Notes: a model not told the origin generated them from the letters alone. DNA of 5,850 nucleotides from an uncultured Bacteroidales bacterium (GCA_937965665.1 CALCJE010000111.1:1-5850); one strand, 5' to 3'; counted from the stretch's first letter, positions 1 through 5,788 are shown. Numbers and translations are program-made.

Positions 1-48
1 TACGAGATGCCTAAGTGACTGGAGTTCAGACGTGTGCTCTTCCGATCT
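1..48. other. Illumina TruSeq index adapter (non-genomic)
   Basis: Bases 1-8 (tacgagat) match the end of the P7 flow-cell sequence. Bases 9-14 (gcctaa) are a 6-base barcode, the reverse complement of TTAGGC, which I recall as TruSeq index 3. Bases 15-48 match the constant index-read adapter that begins gtgactggagttcagacg and ends in cttccgatct. The genomic sequence starts at base 49, directly in frame with lpxA. This is untrimmed library sequence left at a contig end and should be masked. Confidence 0.98.
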
Positions 49-359
49 AGCATACCATGATTTCGGGTGGCTCGCTGATTCGGAAGGATGTGCCACCGTA
101 TACCAAGGCTGCCCGCGAACCTGTTTCGTATGTGGGGATTAACTCGGTAGGGCTTCGCCGCCGCGGATTCTCAAACGAGAAAATAAACGAAATACAGGAT
201 ATTTACCGCATCATATTCCTGAGCGGATACAATGTGAGCCGGGCTGTCGAAATTGTTGAAACTACCATGCACCCAACAGTTGAACGCGACGAAATTCTTT
301 CGTTCATCAACCGCTCAACCCGTGGTATCATGAAGGGATACTCAAAATCAAGAGAATAG
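49..359 (+). CDS. lpxA: LpxA, UDP-N-acetylglucosamine O-acyltransferase, C-terminal part (5' truncated)
   Basis: This is the last ~103 residues of the cytoplasmic enzyme that starts lipid A synthesis by moving a 3-hydroxyacyl chain from acyl-ACP to O-3 of UDP-GlcNAc. The reading frame is open from the adapter junction: His-Thr precede the Met at 57, giving HTMISGG. This matches the end of the left-handed beta-helix, where E. coli has IGAHVMVGG. Next come the conserved KDVPPY segment, the NSVGLRRRGFS motif (89-115 of the ORF region in sequence order, just after the helix) that joins the alpha-helical C-terminal domain, and a typical STRGIMKGY tail before the TAG stop. Bacteroidetes LpxA is usually about 255-265 residues, so some 60% is missing because the contig ends here. 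The Met at 57 is internal and not the start. An intrinsic terminator follows 12 bases after the stop. Confidence 0.95.
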
Positions 360-371
360 CTTATCAGCAAC

Positions 372-406
372 CAGGGGAGAAGTATCTGCTTTTCCCCTGC
401 TTTTTT
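372..406 (+). terminator. Intrinsic terminator after lpxA
   Basis: An 11-bp stem pairs 372-382 (caggggagaag) with 389-399 (cttttcccctg) and has one G-T wobble. The loop is 6 bases (tatctg). After one C, six T residues follow at 401-406. Position and shape suggest that the lpxA transcript ends here, so the ABC gene downstream would need its own promoter or read-through. Confidence 0.88.
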
Positions 407-511
407 ACTTTTCAGATATTTCTTTCCGTTAACTGCTATTTTATTTTTTATCAAAACACAATGATTTAATTGTTCAACGCTTAAAATACCAACCCTGAAT
501 TTATTGCATCC

Positions 512-1147
512 ATGCACATCAGCCTCAGCAAAATAAGCCGAAAGTTTAATTACGAATGGATTTTCAGGGATGTGGATTTTGAATTTGAGCAGGATAATGC
601 CTATGCCATATTAGGGTCGAATGGCTCAGGGAAATCGACGTTGCTTCAGATTATTTCGGGTCACCTGCATCCTTCTGCCGGAACCATTACTTATTCGCAT
701 AACAACACCGAAATTCCTGTTGATGATTTTTTTCGTCATGTTACCTACAGCGGACCGTATCTTGAGCTGATTGAAGAATTTACCCTGGAGGAGATGCTTA
801 CCTTCCACAGCCGCTTCCGTAAATTTTGCCGCCAGCTGGATGTGAATGCCGTGATGGAAATTACCGGTCTGATCCGTAACCGGAATAAGCCGATCAAATA
901 CTTTTCTTCGGGGATGAAACAAAGAGTTCGTCTGGCGATTGCGCTGCTCACTGAGTCGGAAGTAGTGTTGCTCGACGAACCCGCTGCCAACCTCGATAGA
1001 AAGGCTATCGAATGGTATCGCAAACTGGTTTTCGAAAACCGGGCCGATCGTATTATTATCGTTTGTTCCAATTCGCAGGCCGACGAATACGACTTTTGTT
1101 CACAGTCAATCGTAATTGACGATTACAAAAAGAACGGCCGTTCCTAG
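512..1147 (+). CDS. ABC transporter ATP-binding protein, orphan, CcmA-like size
   Basis: This is a single nucleotide-binding domain of 211 residues with no membrane segment, expected at the cytoplasmic face with a permease encoded elsewhere. Walker A is GSNGSGKST (35-43), the signature motif is FSSGM (131-135, normally LSGGQ), Walker B is VVLLDEP (151-157) with catalytic Glu156, and the D-loop is NLD (160-162). Two switch positions are atypical. The Q-loop region reads VTYSGPYLEL (77-86) without an obvious Gln, and the H-loop reads IIIVCSNSQ, placing Asn187 or Ser186 where the switch His normally lies. The start at 512 puts the first strand (ISLSKISRKF) at the usual place. I found no convincing promoter in 407-511. 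The gene lies between lpxA and efp, but the substrate cannot be read from the sequence. A CcmA-like haem exporter subunit or an envelope-lipid role are possibilities only. Confidence 0.9.
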   Translation: MHISLSKISRKFNYEWIFRDVDFEFEQDNAYAILGSNGSGKSTLLQIISGHLHPSAGTITYSHNNTEIPVDDFFRHVTYSGPYLELIEEFTLEEMLTFHSRFRKFCRQLDVNAVMEITGLIRNRNKPIKYFSSGMKQRVRLAIALLTESEVVLLDEPAANLDRKAIEWYRKLVFENRADRIIIVCSNSQADEYDFCSQSIVIDDYKKNGRS

Positions 1148-1250
1148 CCTGTAGATAATTTAAGCAACCATTCAGCCGGGTTCTGTCTGTCATCGGGGCA
1201 AAAAATCCCGTTTCAATCGTTTCAAATGATAACAGTATCAGGAAAATGTG

Positions 1251-1258
1251 TACTTTTG
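1251..1258 (+). promoter_or_regulatory. Candidate Bacteroidetes -7 promoter box for efp
   Basis: TACTTTTG fits the Bacteroidetes sigma-A -7 consensus TAnnTTTG exactly and is followed by CACGC, a common downstream context. The efp start lies 43 bases further on, leaving a leader of roughly 35-40 bases. No clear -33 TTG/TTTG is present at the usual distance (around 1228-1231), so the call rests on the -7 box and its position. Confidence 0.6.
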
Positions 1259-1301
1259 CACGCATTTTTAAACAATCTCAAATACATTTTAATACCAGAT
1301 T

Positions 1302-1865
1302 ATGGCAACAACGGCTGAATTCCGCAATGGATTATGCATCGAATTCAATAACGAACTCTATAAAATTGTTGAGTTCCAACATGTAAAACCCGGCAAAGGC
1401 CCTGCTTTTGTCCGTACAAAACTTAAAAACCTCAAGACAGGGAAAGTTATTCCGAATACTTTTACAGCCGGTGCTCCTATTGATATTGCCCGTGTTGAAC
1501 GCCGTGCATATCAGTTTCTTTACAAGGACGACAATGGTTATAATTTTATGAACAACGAAACCTTCGACCAGATATCGATTGAAGAAGAAATGGTTGATAA
1601 CCATGAATTTATGAAGGAAGGACAGGGTGTTGAAATTATGGTGCACGCTGATACCGAAACACCGCTTACCTGCGAACTTCCGGCTTTTGTTGAGTTAATG
1701 GTTACCTATACCGAGCCTGGTTTCAGGGGCGATACAGCCTCGAACACGCTTAAAAAAGCTACCCTCGAAACCGGTGCCATCGTTCAGGTTCCTTTGTTTA
1801 TTGAAGAAGGTACCATGGTTCGTATCGATACCCGCAATGGTTCCTATTTCGAAAGGGTTAAATAA
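1302..1865 (+). CDS. efp: Elongation factor P
   Basis: EF-P binds between the ribosomal P and E sites and relieves stalling at polyproline stretches. The full length of 187 residues matches the family. The N-terminal KOW-like domain has the loop HVKPGKGPAF (27-36), with Lys32 at the tip. This corresponds to E. coli Lys34, the residue modified in EpmA-type systems; no modifying enzyme is encoded here. The Arg-type EF-P modified by EarP would have Arg at that position. Two OB-fold domains follow, with the conserved TYTEPGFRGDTASNT segment (135-149) and the C-terminal GSYFERVK end. The ATG at 1302 is preceded by an AT-rich leader with no strong Shine-Dalgarno site, as usual in Bacteroidetes. lpxD follows 53 bases later, probably on the same transcript. 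Confidence 0.97.
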   Translation: MATTAEFRNGLCIEFNNELYKIVEFQHVKPGKGPAFVRTKLKNLKTGKVIPNTFTAGAPIDIARVERRAYQFLYKDDNGYNFMNNETFDQISIEEEMVDNHEFMKEGQGVEIMVHADTETPLTCELPAFVELMVTYTEPGFRGDTASNTLKKATLETGAIVQVPLFIEEGTMVRIDTRNGSYFERVK

Positions 1866-1916
1866 GGCTGTTCGGTTTACTTTTCAATCTCATTCAACTT
1901 ATCTTCACAGCCTTAT
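1862..1916 (+). promoter_or_regulatory. Perfect 10-bp inverted repeat joining the efp stop and lpxD start region
   Basis: ATAAGGCTGT at 1862-1871 is the exact reverse complement of ACAGCCTTAT at 1907-1916, with a 35-base pyrimidine-rich loop between. The left arm contains the efp stop codon (TAA, 1863-1865), and the right arm ends two bases before the lpxD ATG at 1919, over the ribosome-landing region. In the mRNA this could hide the lpxD start until a ribosome finishing efp opens the stem. No T-run follows, so it is not an intrinsic terminator. The repeat is seen directly; the coupling role is inferred. Confidence 0.55.
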
Positions 1917-1918
1917 CT

Positions 1919-2845
1919 ATGAAATTTCCATCCCCGATTACACTTCAGGAAGTTGCCGGTTTTATCGGTGCAACTTACAGTGGCGATCCCATGTTCCCGG
2001 TTTTGGGAATCAATGAAATTCACATGGTTTCACCCGGTGATCTTACTTTTGTTGACCACCCGAAGTATTATACCAAAGCGCTTACTTCAAAAGCCAGCAT
2101 TGTGTTAATCAACCAGCAGGTTGAATGTCCGGAAGGAAAAGCCCTGCTTTTCCACGACGATCCGTTTGCTGCATATATCTCGCTCGTGCGCAGGTTTACC
2201 CCGTTTGTGCCGTCAGCCGCTGCTGTTAGCCCTACAGCAGTCATCGGCGAAGGAACTGTGATACAACCCGGGGCATTTGTGGGTAATCATGTTAAAATAG
2301 GTAAAAACTGCATTATTCACTCCAATGTAAGTATTTATGATCACGTTGTAATTGGTGATAATGTGGTGATACATGCCAACAGCGTGCTGGGTGCTGATGC
2401 ATACTACTTTCAGCGTAAGCCTGCCGGTTACCGCAAACTCGAATCGTGTGGTAACGTTGTAATCAGCGACAATGTTGAAATAGGTGCCCTTTGTACCATC
2501 GACAAAGGCGTATCGGGCGATACATTCATTGGTAAAGGAACCAAGTTCGATAACCATGTTCAGGTAGGTCACGATACCATTATTGGAGCAAATTGTCTTA
2601 TTGGGGCACATACCGCCATAGCTGGTGTTACCCGTATTGAGGACGATGTAATTGTTTGGGCTAAAGTAGCTATCAACAAAGACCTGGTAATCGGTAAAGG
2701 GGCAGTAATACTGGCTACATCAGCCGTTGATAAATCGCTGGCTCCCGGCGGAACCTACTTTGGTATTCCTGCAGTAGAGGCCCGCACCCGTTGGAAAGAA
2801 CTCGCAATTCTCCGCAGGTTGCCCGAAATTTATAGTAAGCTGTAG
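1919..2845 (+). CDS. lpxD: LpxD-type UDP-3-O-(3-hydroxyacyl)glucosamine N-acyltransferase, short paralogue
   Basis: LpxD adds the second 3-hydroxyacyl chain (N-linked, from acyl-ACP) in cytoplasmic lipid A synthesis. Of the 308 residues, about 1-100 form the uridine-binding domain (LQEVAGFIGATYSGDP..., GDLTFVDHPKY). Residues about 103-265 form a left-handed beta-helix of hexapeptide repeats (VIGEGTVIQPGAFVGN, HVVIGDNVVIHANSV). A short C-terminal helix ends at EIYSKL. His218 in QVGHD aligns with catalytic His239 of E. coli LpxD. The position aligning with E. coli His276 is Asp255 (AINKDLVI). E. coli LpxD is 341 residues, so this is a short version. From memory, Bacteroidetes often carry a longer LpxD near lpxC/lpxA and a shorter one beside efp, and this fits the second. 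It may use other acyl chains or a related sugar nucleotide. Confidence 0.9.
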   Translation: MKFPSPITLQEVAGFIGATYSGDPMFPVLGINEIHMVSPGDLTFVDHPKYYTKALTSKASIVLINQQVECPEGKALLFHDDPFAAYISLVRRFTPFVPSAAAVSPTAVIGEGTVIQPGAFVGNHVKIGKNCIIHSNVSIYDHVVIGDNVVIHANSVLGADAYYFQRKPAGYRKLESCGNVVISDNVEIGALCTIDKGVSGDTFIGKGTKFDNHVQVGHDTIIGANCLIGAHTAIAGVTRIEDDVIVWAKVAINKDLVIGKGAVILATSAVDKSLAPGGTYFGIPAVEARTRWKELAILRRLPEIYSKL

Positions 2846-2873
2846 TTTTCAGCATTTACAGTTACAATCAATA

Positions 2874-2907
2874 AAATACCTTCTGTGATTCAGAGGGTAT
2901 TTTTTTT
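2874..2907 (+). terminator. Intrinsic terminator after lpxD
   Basis: A 12-bp stem pairs 2874-2885 (aaataccttctg) with 2891-2902 (cagagggtattt), with one G-T wobble and a 5-base loop (tgatt). The T-run covers 2900-2907. It lies about 30 bases after the lpxD stop and separates the lipid A/efp unit from thiF. Confidence 0.92.
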
Positions 2908-2970
2908 GTAGAAATTGGTAAACAGAACTTTGTTTTATTGGCAAACTTAGCTTTATATTGAGTTTTTATA

Positions 2971-2978
2971 TAAGTTTG
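2971..2978 (+). promoter_or_regulatory. Candidate -7 promoter box just before thiF
   Basis: TAAGTTTG matches TAnnTTTG exactly, but it ends only four bases before the thiF ATG at 2983, so a transcript from here would be nearly leaderless. No -33 TTTG is found 19-21 bases upstream. An alternative is TTTG at 2929-2932 with the weaker box TTATATTG at 2953-2960, which would leave a short leader. A promoter in 2908-2982 is expected because a terminator precedes the gene, but which box is used is unclear. No thiamine pyrophosphate riboswitch elements are visible. Confidence 0.35.
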
Positions 2979-2982
2979 TGCT

Positions 2983-3585
2983 ATGACTTTTGAAGAGATC
3001 AAAAAGATTTTAAAGACAAAAACCGTTGGTATTGCCGGGTGTGGAGGATTAGGCTCTAATTGTGCGGCTGCACTGGCAAGGGTGGGTATCGGAAGGTTGA
3101 TACTTGCTGATTTCGACCTGGTACAGGAAGGAAACCTGAACCGGCAATTTTATTTTTACGACCAGATCGGGATGCTGAAAGTATCAGCACTTAAGCAAAA
3201 CCTGTTCAGGATTAATCCTGAAGTACGGGTTAATACTTTCGATATCAGGCTTTGCCAAAGCGATATCATTGAAATATTTTCGAAGTGTGATGTAATAGTT
3301 GAAGCTTTTGATAAGGCCGAAATGAAGTACATGATCTTGGATGCCGTTCATAATCATTTGCCTGATAAGCACCTCGTTATGGGTGTGGGCATGGCAGGTT
3401 GGGGTGATAATAACCTGATTCGTTCGCGGCAGTCGGATAAATTAATTATTTGCGGGGATGAGGTGAATGCCATTGCCGACGAAAATCCACCCTTAGCGCC
3501 AAGAGTAGGCATAGTGGCACATATGCAGGCCAATGCCGTTTTGGAAATATTGCTGGGCGTTAACGAACACCAGATTCATTCTTAA
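2983..3585 (+). CDS. thiF: ThiF-type sulfur-carrier adenylyltransferase, short form
   Basis: This E1-like enzyme should use ATP to adenylate the C-terminal Gly of a ThiS-type carrier so that sulfur can be loaded. The Rossmann nucleotide loop is GCGGLGS (19-25). ADFD (42-45), NLNRQF (51-56), Lys66 in MLKVSAL and Asp110 in VEAFD sit where MoeB/ThiF proteins bind and activate ATP. The protein is 200 residues, shorter than E. coli ThiF (about 250). It lacks the paired CxxC zinc motifs: its five Cys (20, 27, 91, 102, 157) form no such pairs. This matches the short 'ThiF family 2' type that I associate with thiamine operons of Clostridia. The carrier gene lies 9 bases downstream. A role in thiamine is likely, but a different sulfur-transfer pathway is possible because thiG and thiH are not nearby. 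Confidence 0.88.
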   Translation: MTFEEIKKILKTKTVGIAGCGGLGSNCAAALARVGIGRLILADFDLVQEGNLNRQFYFYDQIGMLKVSALKQNLFRINPEVRVNTFDIRLCQSDIIEIFSKCDVIVEAFDKAEMKYMILDAVHNHLPDKHLVMGVGMAGWGDNNLIRSRQSDKLIICGDEVNAIADENPPLAPRVGIVAHMQANAVLEILLGVNEHQIHS

Positions 3586-3594
3586 AAACAGCCA

Positions 3595-3798
3595 ATGAAA
3601 ATCATACTGAATAATAAAGAAGAAGAACTCGCCGGTGATACACTCACAATCAGTGAATTATTGAAAGTGAAGAATTTTACTTTCAAAATGCTGGTGATAA
3701 AAGTTAATAAACAACTCATCAGGAAAAATGAGTATGATTCTGTTTTGATCCACGATGGCGACGATGTGATGGTTCTTCACCTCATTTCGGGTGGGTGA
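3595..3798 (+). CDS. thiS: ThiS-type sulfur carrier protein
   Basis: This is a 67-residue ubiquitin-fold protein ending in Gly-Gly, the tail that is adenylated by ThiF and turned into a thiocarboxylate to supply sulfur for the thiazole ring of thiamine. The N-terminal strand MKIILNNKEEEL, the segment MLVIKVNKQLI (32-42), HDGDDVMVLHLI (53-64) and the final SGG follow the ThiS pattern and are full length (E. coli ThiS has 66 residues). The gene starts 9 bases after thiF, so both are surely on one transcript. A MoaD-like carrier is the main alternative. The LISGG ending and the ThiF partner favour ThiS. Confidence 0.88.
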   Translation: MKIILNNKEEELAGDTLTISELLKVKNFTFKMLVIKVNKQLIRKNEYDSVLIHDGDDVMVLHLISGG

Positions 3799-3817
3799 AA
3801 ACCTTTGTGTTTCACCC
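3793..3817. terminator. Hairpin over the thiS stop, between convergent genes
   Basis: GGGTGAAA (3793-3800) pairs perfectly with TTTCACCC (3810-3817) around a 9-base loop. It overlaps the thiS stop codon (3796-3798) and lies in the 37-base gap before the end of the convergent membrane-protein gene. Neither strand shows a T-run after the stem, so it is not a classic intrinsic terminator. It may stop or protect the 3' ends of both transcripts. Confidence 0.45.
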
Positions 3818-3835
3818 GGAAAGCAAACCTGCAGT

Positions 3836-4216
3836 TTATCGGAGTACTACCAGCAAAAGTCCGGTAATAAATGCAACAATCCACCAGCCGTACGCAAGCC
3901 GCGAATAAATATGAAGTTTAGAAGGAACCACCGCGCCGGGTTTACTGCCCAGGTGGAATCGCCATATCAGTATGGTATCAATCAGCATTGCCACAAGCGA
4001 TGAATATCCCAATATTCCATGCAAGGTAAAAGCGCCGTTTTTTGACCCGATAATCATAAAGGTAGTGGCTGTAATATCGAGTACAATACCAATTGTCAGA
4101 AACCTGAGCACAAACGGCGTAACCATGCGTGTACGCTGTTCGGTAATAATGGATAAACTATACGATATCAGCGCAAAAATAACGATGCCGGCGCCAATCA
4201 TTGAATAATGGCTCAT
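3836..4216 (-). CDS. Small four-helix membrane protein, HsmA/TIGR03987-like
   Basis: The protein has 126 residues and about four predicted membrane helices: roughly 5-24, 35-57, 63-87 and 103-124. There is no cleaved signal peptide; helix 1 follows a short MSHYS start. The pattern VLDITATTFM (45-54) followed by LHGILGYSSLVAMLID (65-80) resembles the family I recall as TIGR03987/HsmA, which typically reads CDTTGTTLM...LHGITG...LMLIH. His66 is kept, and Asp80 stands where relatives often have a second His. His102 sits at the start of helix 4. Function is unknown to me. The His positions inside the membrane are reminiscent of haem-binding bundles, but that is inference only. The gene lies 118 bases downstream of the SMP-30 lipoprotein gene on the same strand, and no clear promoter was found in that gap. 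Confidence 0.8.
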   Translation of the reverse strand: MSHYSMIGAGIVIFALISYSLSIITEQRTRMVTPFVLRFLTIGIVLDITATTFMIIGSKNGAFTLHGILGYSSLVAMLIDTILIWRFHLGSKPGAVVPSKLHIYSRLAYGWWIVAFITGLLLVVLR

Positions 4217-4334
4217 TGGGTGATTATTATTTGGGAAGGATTATTTTTGAGTTTGCAAGTTTTGTTTACGAAGTATGGTTTTATGACAGCAAAATCACAA
4301 TCTGGTTTGCGATTGAGCATTCCAGGTAGGATTA

Positions 4335-5237
4335 TCAGTACTTTTTCCCCGGGATATCACTTTCAACTTTTTCCATGCATTTCCGGTCTTGAAGAGTGAT
4401 AAACATAGTCCGTCCTTTTTTCCCTCCAAAAACCAGGTTGCTGCAGCTTTTCCCTTTCAGCGGTATTTCGCGGATAAATTTCCCTTGCGGCGATACCACT
4501 ACAATTGTTCCTTTGCCCCAACGGGTGATGTAGAGGTTCCCTTTTTTATCGCATTTCATGCCATCGAGGCCAAAATCATTGAATTTATAGAATAGCGTTT
4601 TATTCGACAGGTTTCCTTTTTCGTCAACATCGTATTTCCAGACATTAAGCTGAATGCTTTCGTTTACGTAAAGTGTTTTTTCGTCGGGGCTTAACTCAAT
4701 GCCATTGGTGGTTCCCATATTTGTTTCGAGCAGCACCGGTTTGCCGTCAGGATCAATCCGCCAGAGTTGACCGATACTTTTGCCCCAATCGGGGTCGCTG
4801 GCAAAAATCTGGCCATTCCGGTTCATGCAAAGGTCGTTGGGCGAATACATGCGTGGCTCATGGCAGAATACACTCACTTTTTTCGTTTGTTTCTCGACAA
4901 AAAGCACATTATGCCCAGTAAAATCCGGCAGGTACATGTTGTCGTTGCGGTCGAACAAAATACAGTTTGCTATGCTTCCTGCAGGCAGTTCCACGAACAT
5001 GGAACAGGTACCGTCAGGAGCAACCATACCAATAGTGCCGTCGTGCAGGTAATTTACCACGTAGAGTTGCCCGTTTTTATCAAAAGCAGGGCCTTCGATG
5101 TTTGTCGAAAACAGGTTCTCTTTAGTGAGATCTTCGGATATAAACAATTTGCCTGAGCCTGAACAACTGCTAAGTACAATTGCTGTTATTGCTGCAAAAA
5201 GCAGGTGTATAATTACGCTCTTTCCCTGGTTATTCAT
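4335..5237 (-). CDS. SMP-30/gluconolactonase-like lipoprotein
   Basis: This is a six-bladed beta-propeller of the SMP-30/gluconolaconase/LRE type, likely a metal-dependent lactonase or related hydrolase. I chose the ATG at 5237 (300 residues) because it gives a compact lipoprotein signal: MNNQGK, a hydrophobic stretch, then the lipobox LSSC with Cys25. The frame stays open upstream to a TTG at 5264, which would only add nine polar residues. Numbered from the ATG, metal-ligand positions of the family appear conserved: Glu48 (IEGP), Asn178 (TTNGIELSPD) and Asp225 (GLDGMKCD), with Asn134 (YSPNDL) at the active site. Residues after Cys25 are SGSGK, without the acidic stretch linked to surface export in Bacteroidetes, so the protein probably faces the periplasm. 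The substrate is unknown. The gene starts 50 bases after folC and may be cotranscribed with it. Confidence 0.88.
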   Translation of the reverse strand: MNNQGKSVIIHLLFAAITAIVLSSCSGSGKLFISEDLTKENLFSTNIEGPAFDKNGQLYVVNYLHDGTIGMVAPDGTCSMFVELPAGSIANCILFDRNDNMYLPDFTGHNVLFVEKQTKKVSVFCHEPRMYSPNDLCMNRNGQIFASDPDWGKSIGQLWRIDPDGKPVLLETNMGTTNGIELSPDEKTLYVNESIQLNVWKYDVDEKGNLSNKTLFYKFNDFGLDGMKCDKKGNLYITRWGKGTIVVVSPQGKFIREIPLKGKSCSNLVFGGKKGRTMFITLQDRKCMEKVESDIPGKKY

Positions 5238-5287
5238 ATGTTTTCGGATTTTATGATTTAACAAATTACGCTCATGGCAGTGTTACT

Positions 5288-5788
5288 TTACACAACTTCT
5301 GCAACCACGAATGCACTCCCGCCAACCATCACCAGGTCGTTGGCAGCAGCGGCTGCACGGGCTGCGGCCAGTGCTTCGCCAACACTCTTATACACCTGGC
5401 CTTGTAACGAAAACCCGGCCGCCTGCTCAGCAAGTACCGAAGCATCATGTCCTCGTGGTATATCGGCCTTGCAGAAATAATAGGTTGCCTGTTTGGGGAG
5501 TTTTCCAAGCATGGTATGCACATCCTTATCATTTACTACCCCAATCACAAAATGCAATTTTTCGTGTGGGGTAATTTTAATCTGGTCAAGAACTTCGCGA
5601 ATGCCATCGGGGTTGTGGCCTATATCAGCAATGGTAAGCGGGTTTCGCGACAGGGTTTGCCAGCGGCCTTTCAGACCTGTGTTTTTTACTACATTACGAA
5701 TACCTGAAGTTATATTTTCGGCCTGTATTTTTATTCCCTGCTTACGGAGAGACTCTAAGGCACTTAAAACTTTAGCAAGATTTTTCAT
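5288..5788 (-). CDS. folC: FolC (folylpolyglutamate/dihydrofolate synthase), C-terminal part, frame broken at contig edge
   Basis: FolC joins glutamate to dihydropteroate and folates in the cytoplasm. The 166 residues cover the end of the central Mur-ligase domain and the C-terminal domain: KNLAKVLSALESLRK (2-16) is the usual helix after the ATPase core, GRWQ (41-44) and DIGHNPDG (55-62) are strongly conserved FolC motifs, GVVNDKD (83-89) matches the family's G...DKD, and SAFVVAEV closes the protein. The family is usually about 400-430 residues, so the ATP-binding half is missing. The Met at 5788 is a typical internal position, not a natural start. Four codons upstream lies a TAA (5801-5803), beyond which the same frame reads a FolC-like stretch (YKHLLVYHL) to the window edge. 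It is therefore either a pseudogene or an error at a poorly covered contig end. Confidence 0.85.
   Translation of the reverse strand: MKNLAKVLSALESLRKQGIKIQAENITSGIRNVVKNTGLKGRWQTLSRNPLTIADIGHNPDGIREVLDQIKITPHEKLHFVIGVVNDKDVHTMLGKLPKQATYYFCKADIPRGHDASVLAEQAAGFSLQGQVYKSVGEALAAARAAAAANDLVMVGGSAFVVAEVV

Noticed and set aside
407..511. Promoter for the ABC gene
   Set aside because: The only TTG-like boxes (such as ttattg at 501-506) are at the wrong spacing or too close to the ATG for a supported call.
1194..1210. Small hairpin CGGG...CCCG after the ABC gene as a terminator
   Set aside because: The stem is only 4 bp with a 9-base loop and is followed by tttc rather than a T-run.
1150..1500. A functional RNase P RNA gene on the minus strand
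   Set aside because: Only the short 3' conserved block is present; the rest of the RNA would overlap efp and the conserved 5' element is missing.
2908..2982. Thiamine pyrophosphate riboswitch ahead of thiF
   Set aside because: The 75-base space is too short and lacks the conserved CTGAGA and ACCTGATC-like blocks.
4208..4399. 63-codon + strand open frame between the two minus-strand genes
   Set aside because: It overlaps the ends of both genes, has no recognisable motif, and no promoter or ribosome site supports it.
4673..5156. Overlapping + strand open frames opposite the SMP-30 gene
   Set aside because: They are low-complexity shadows with no recognisable family, and the opposite strand carries a well-supported full-length protein.
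5238..5264. TTG at 5264 as start of the SMP-30 lipoprotein
   Set aside because: The ATG at 5237 gives a normal lipoprotein signal of about 24 residues; the extension adds only polar residues and a rarer start codon.
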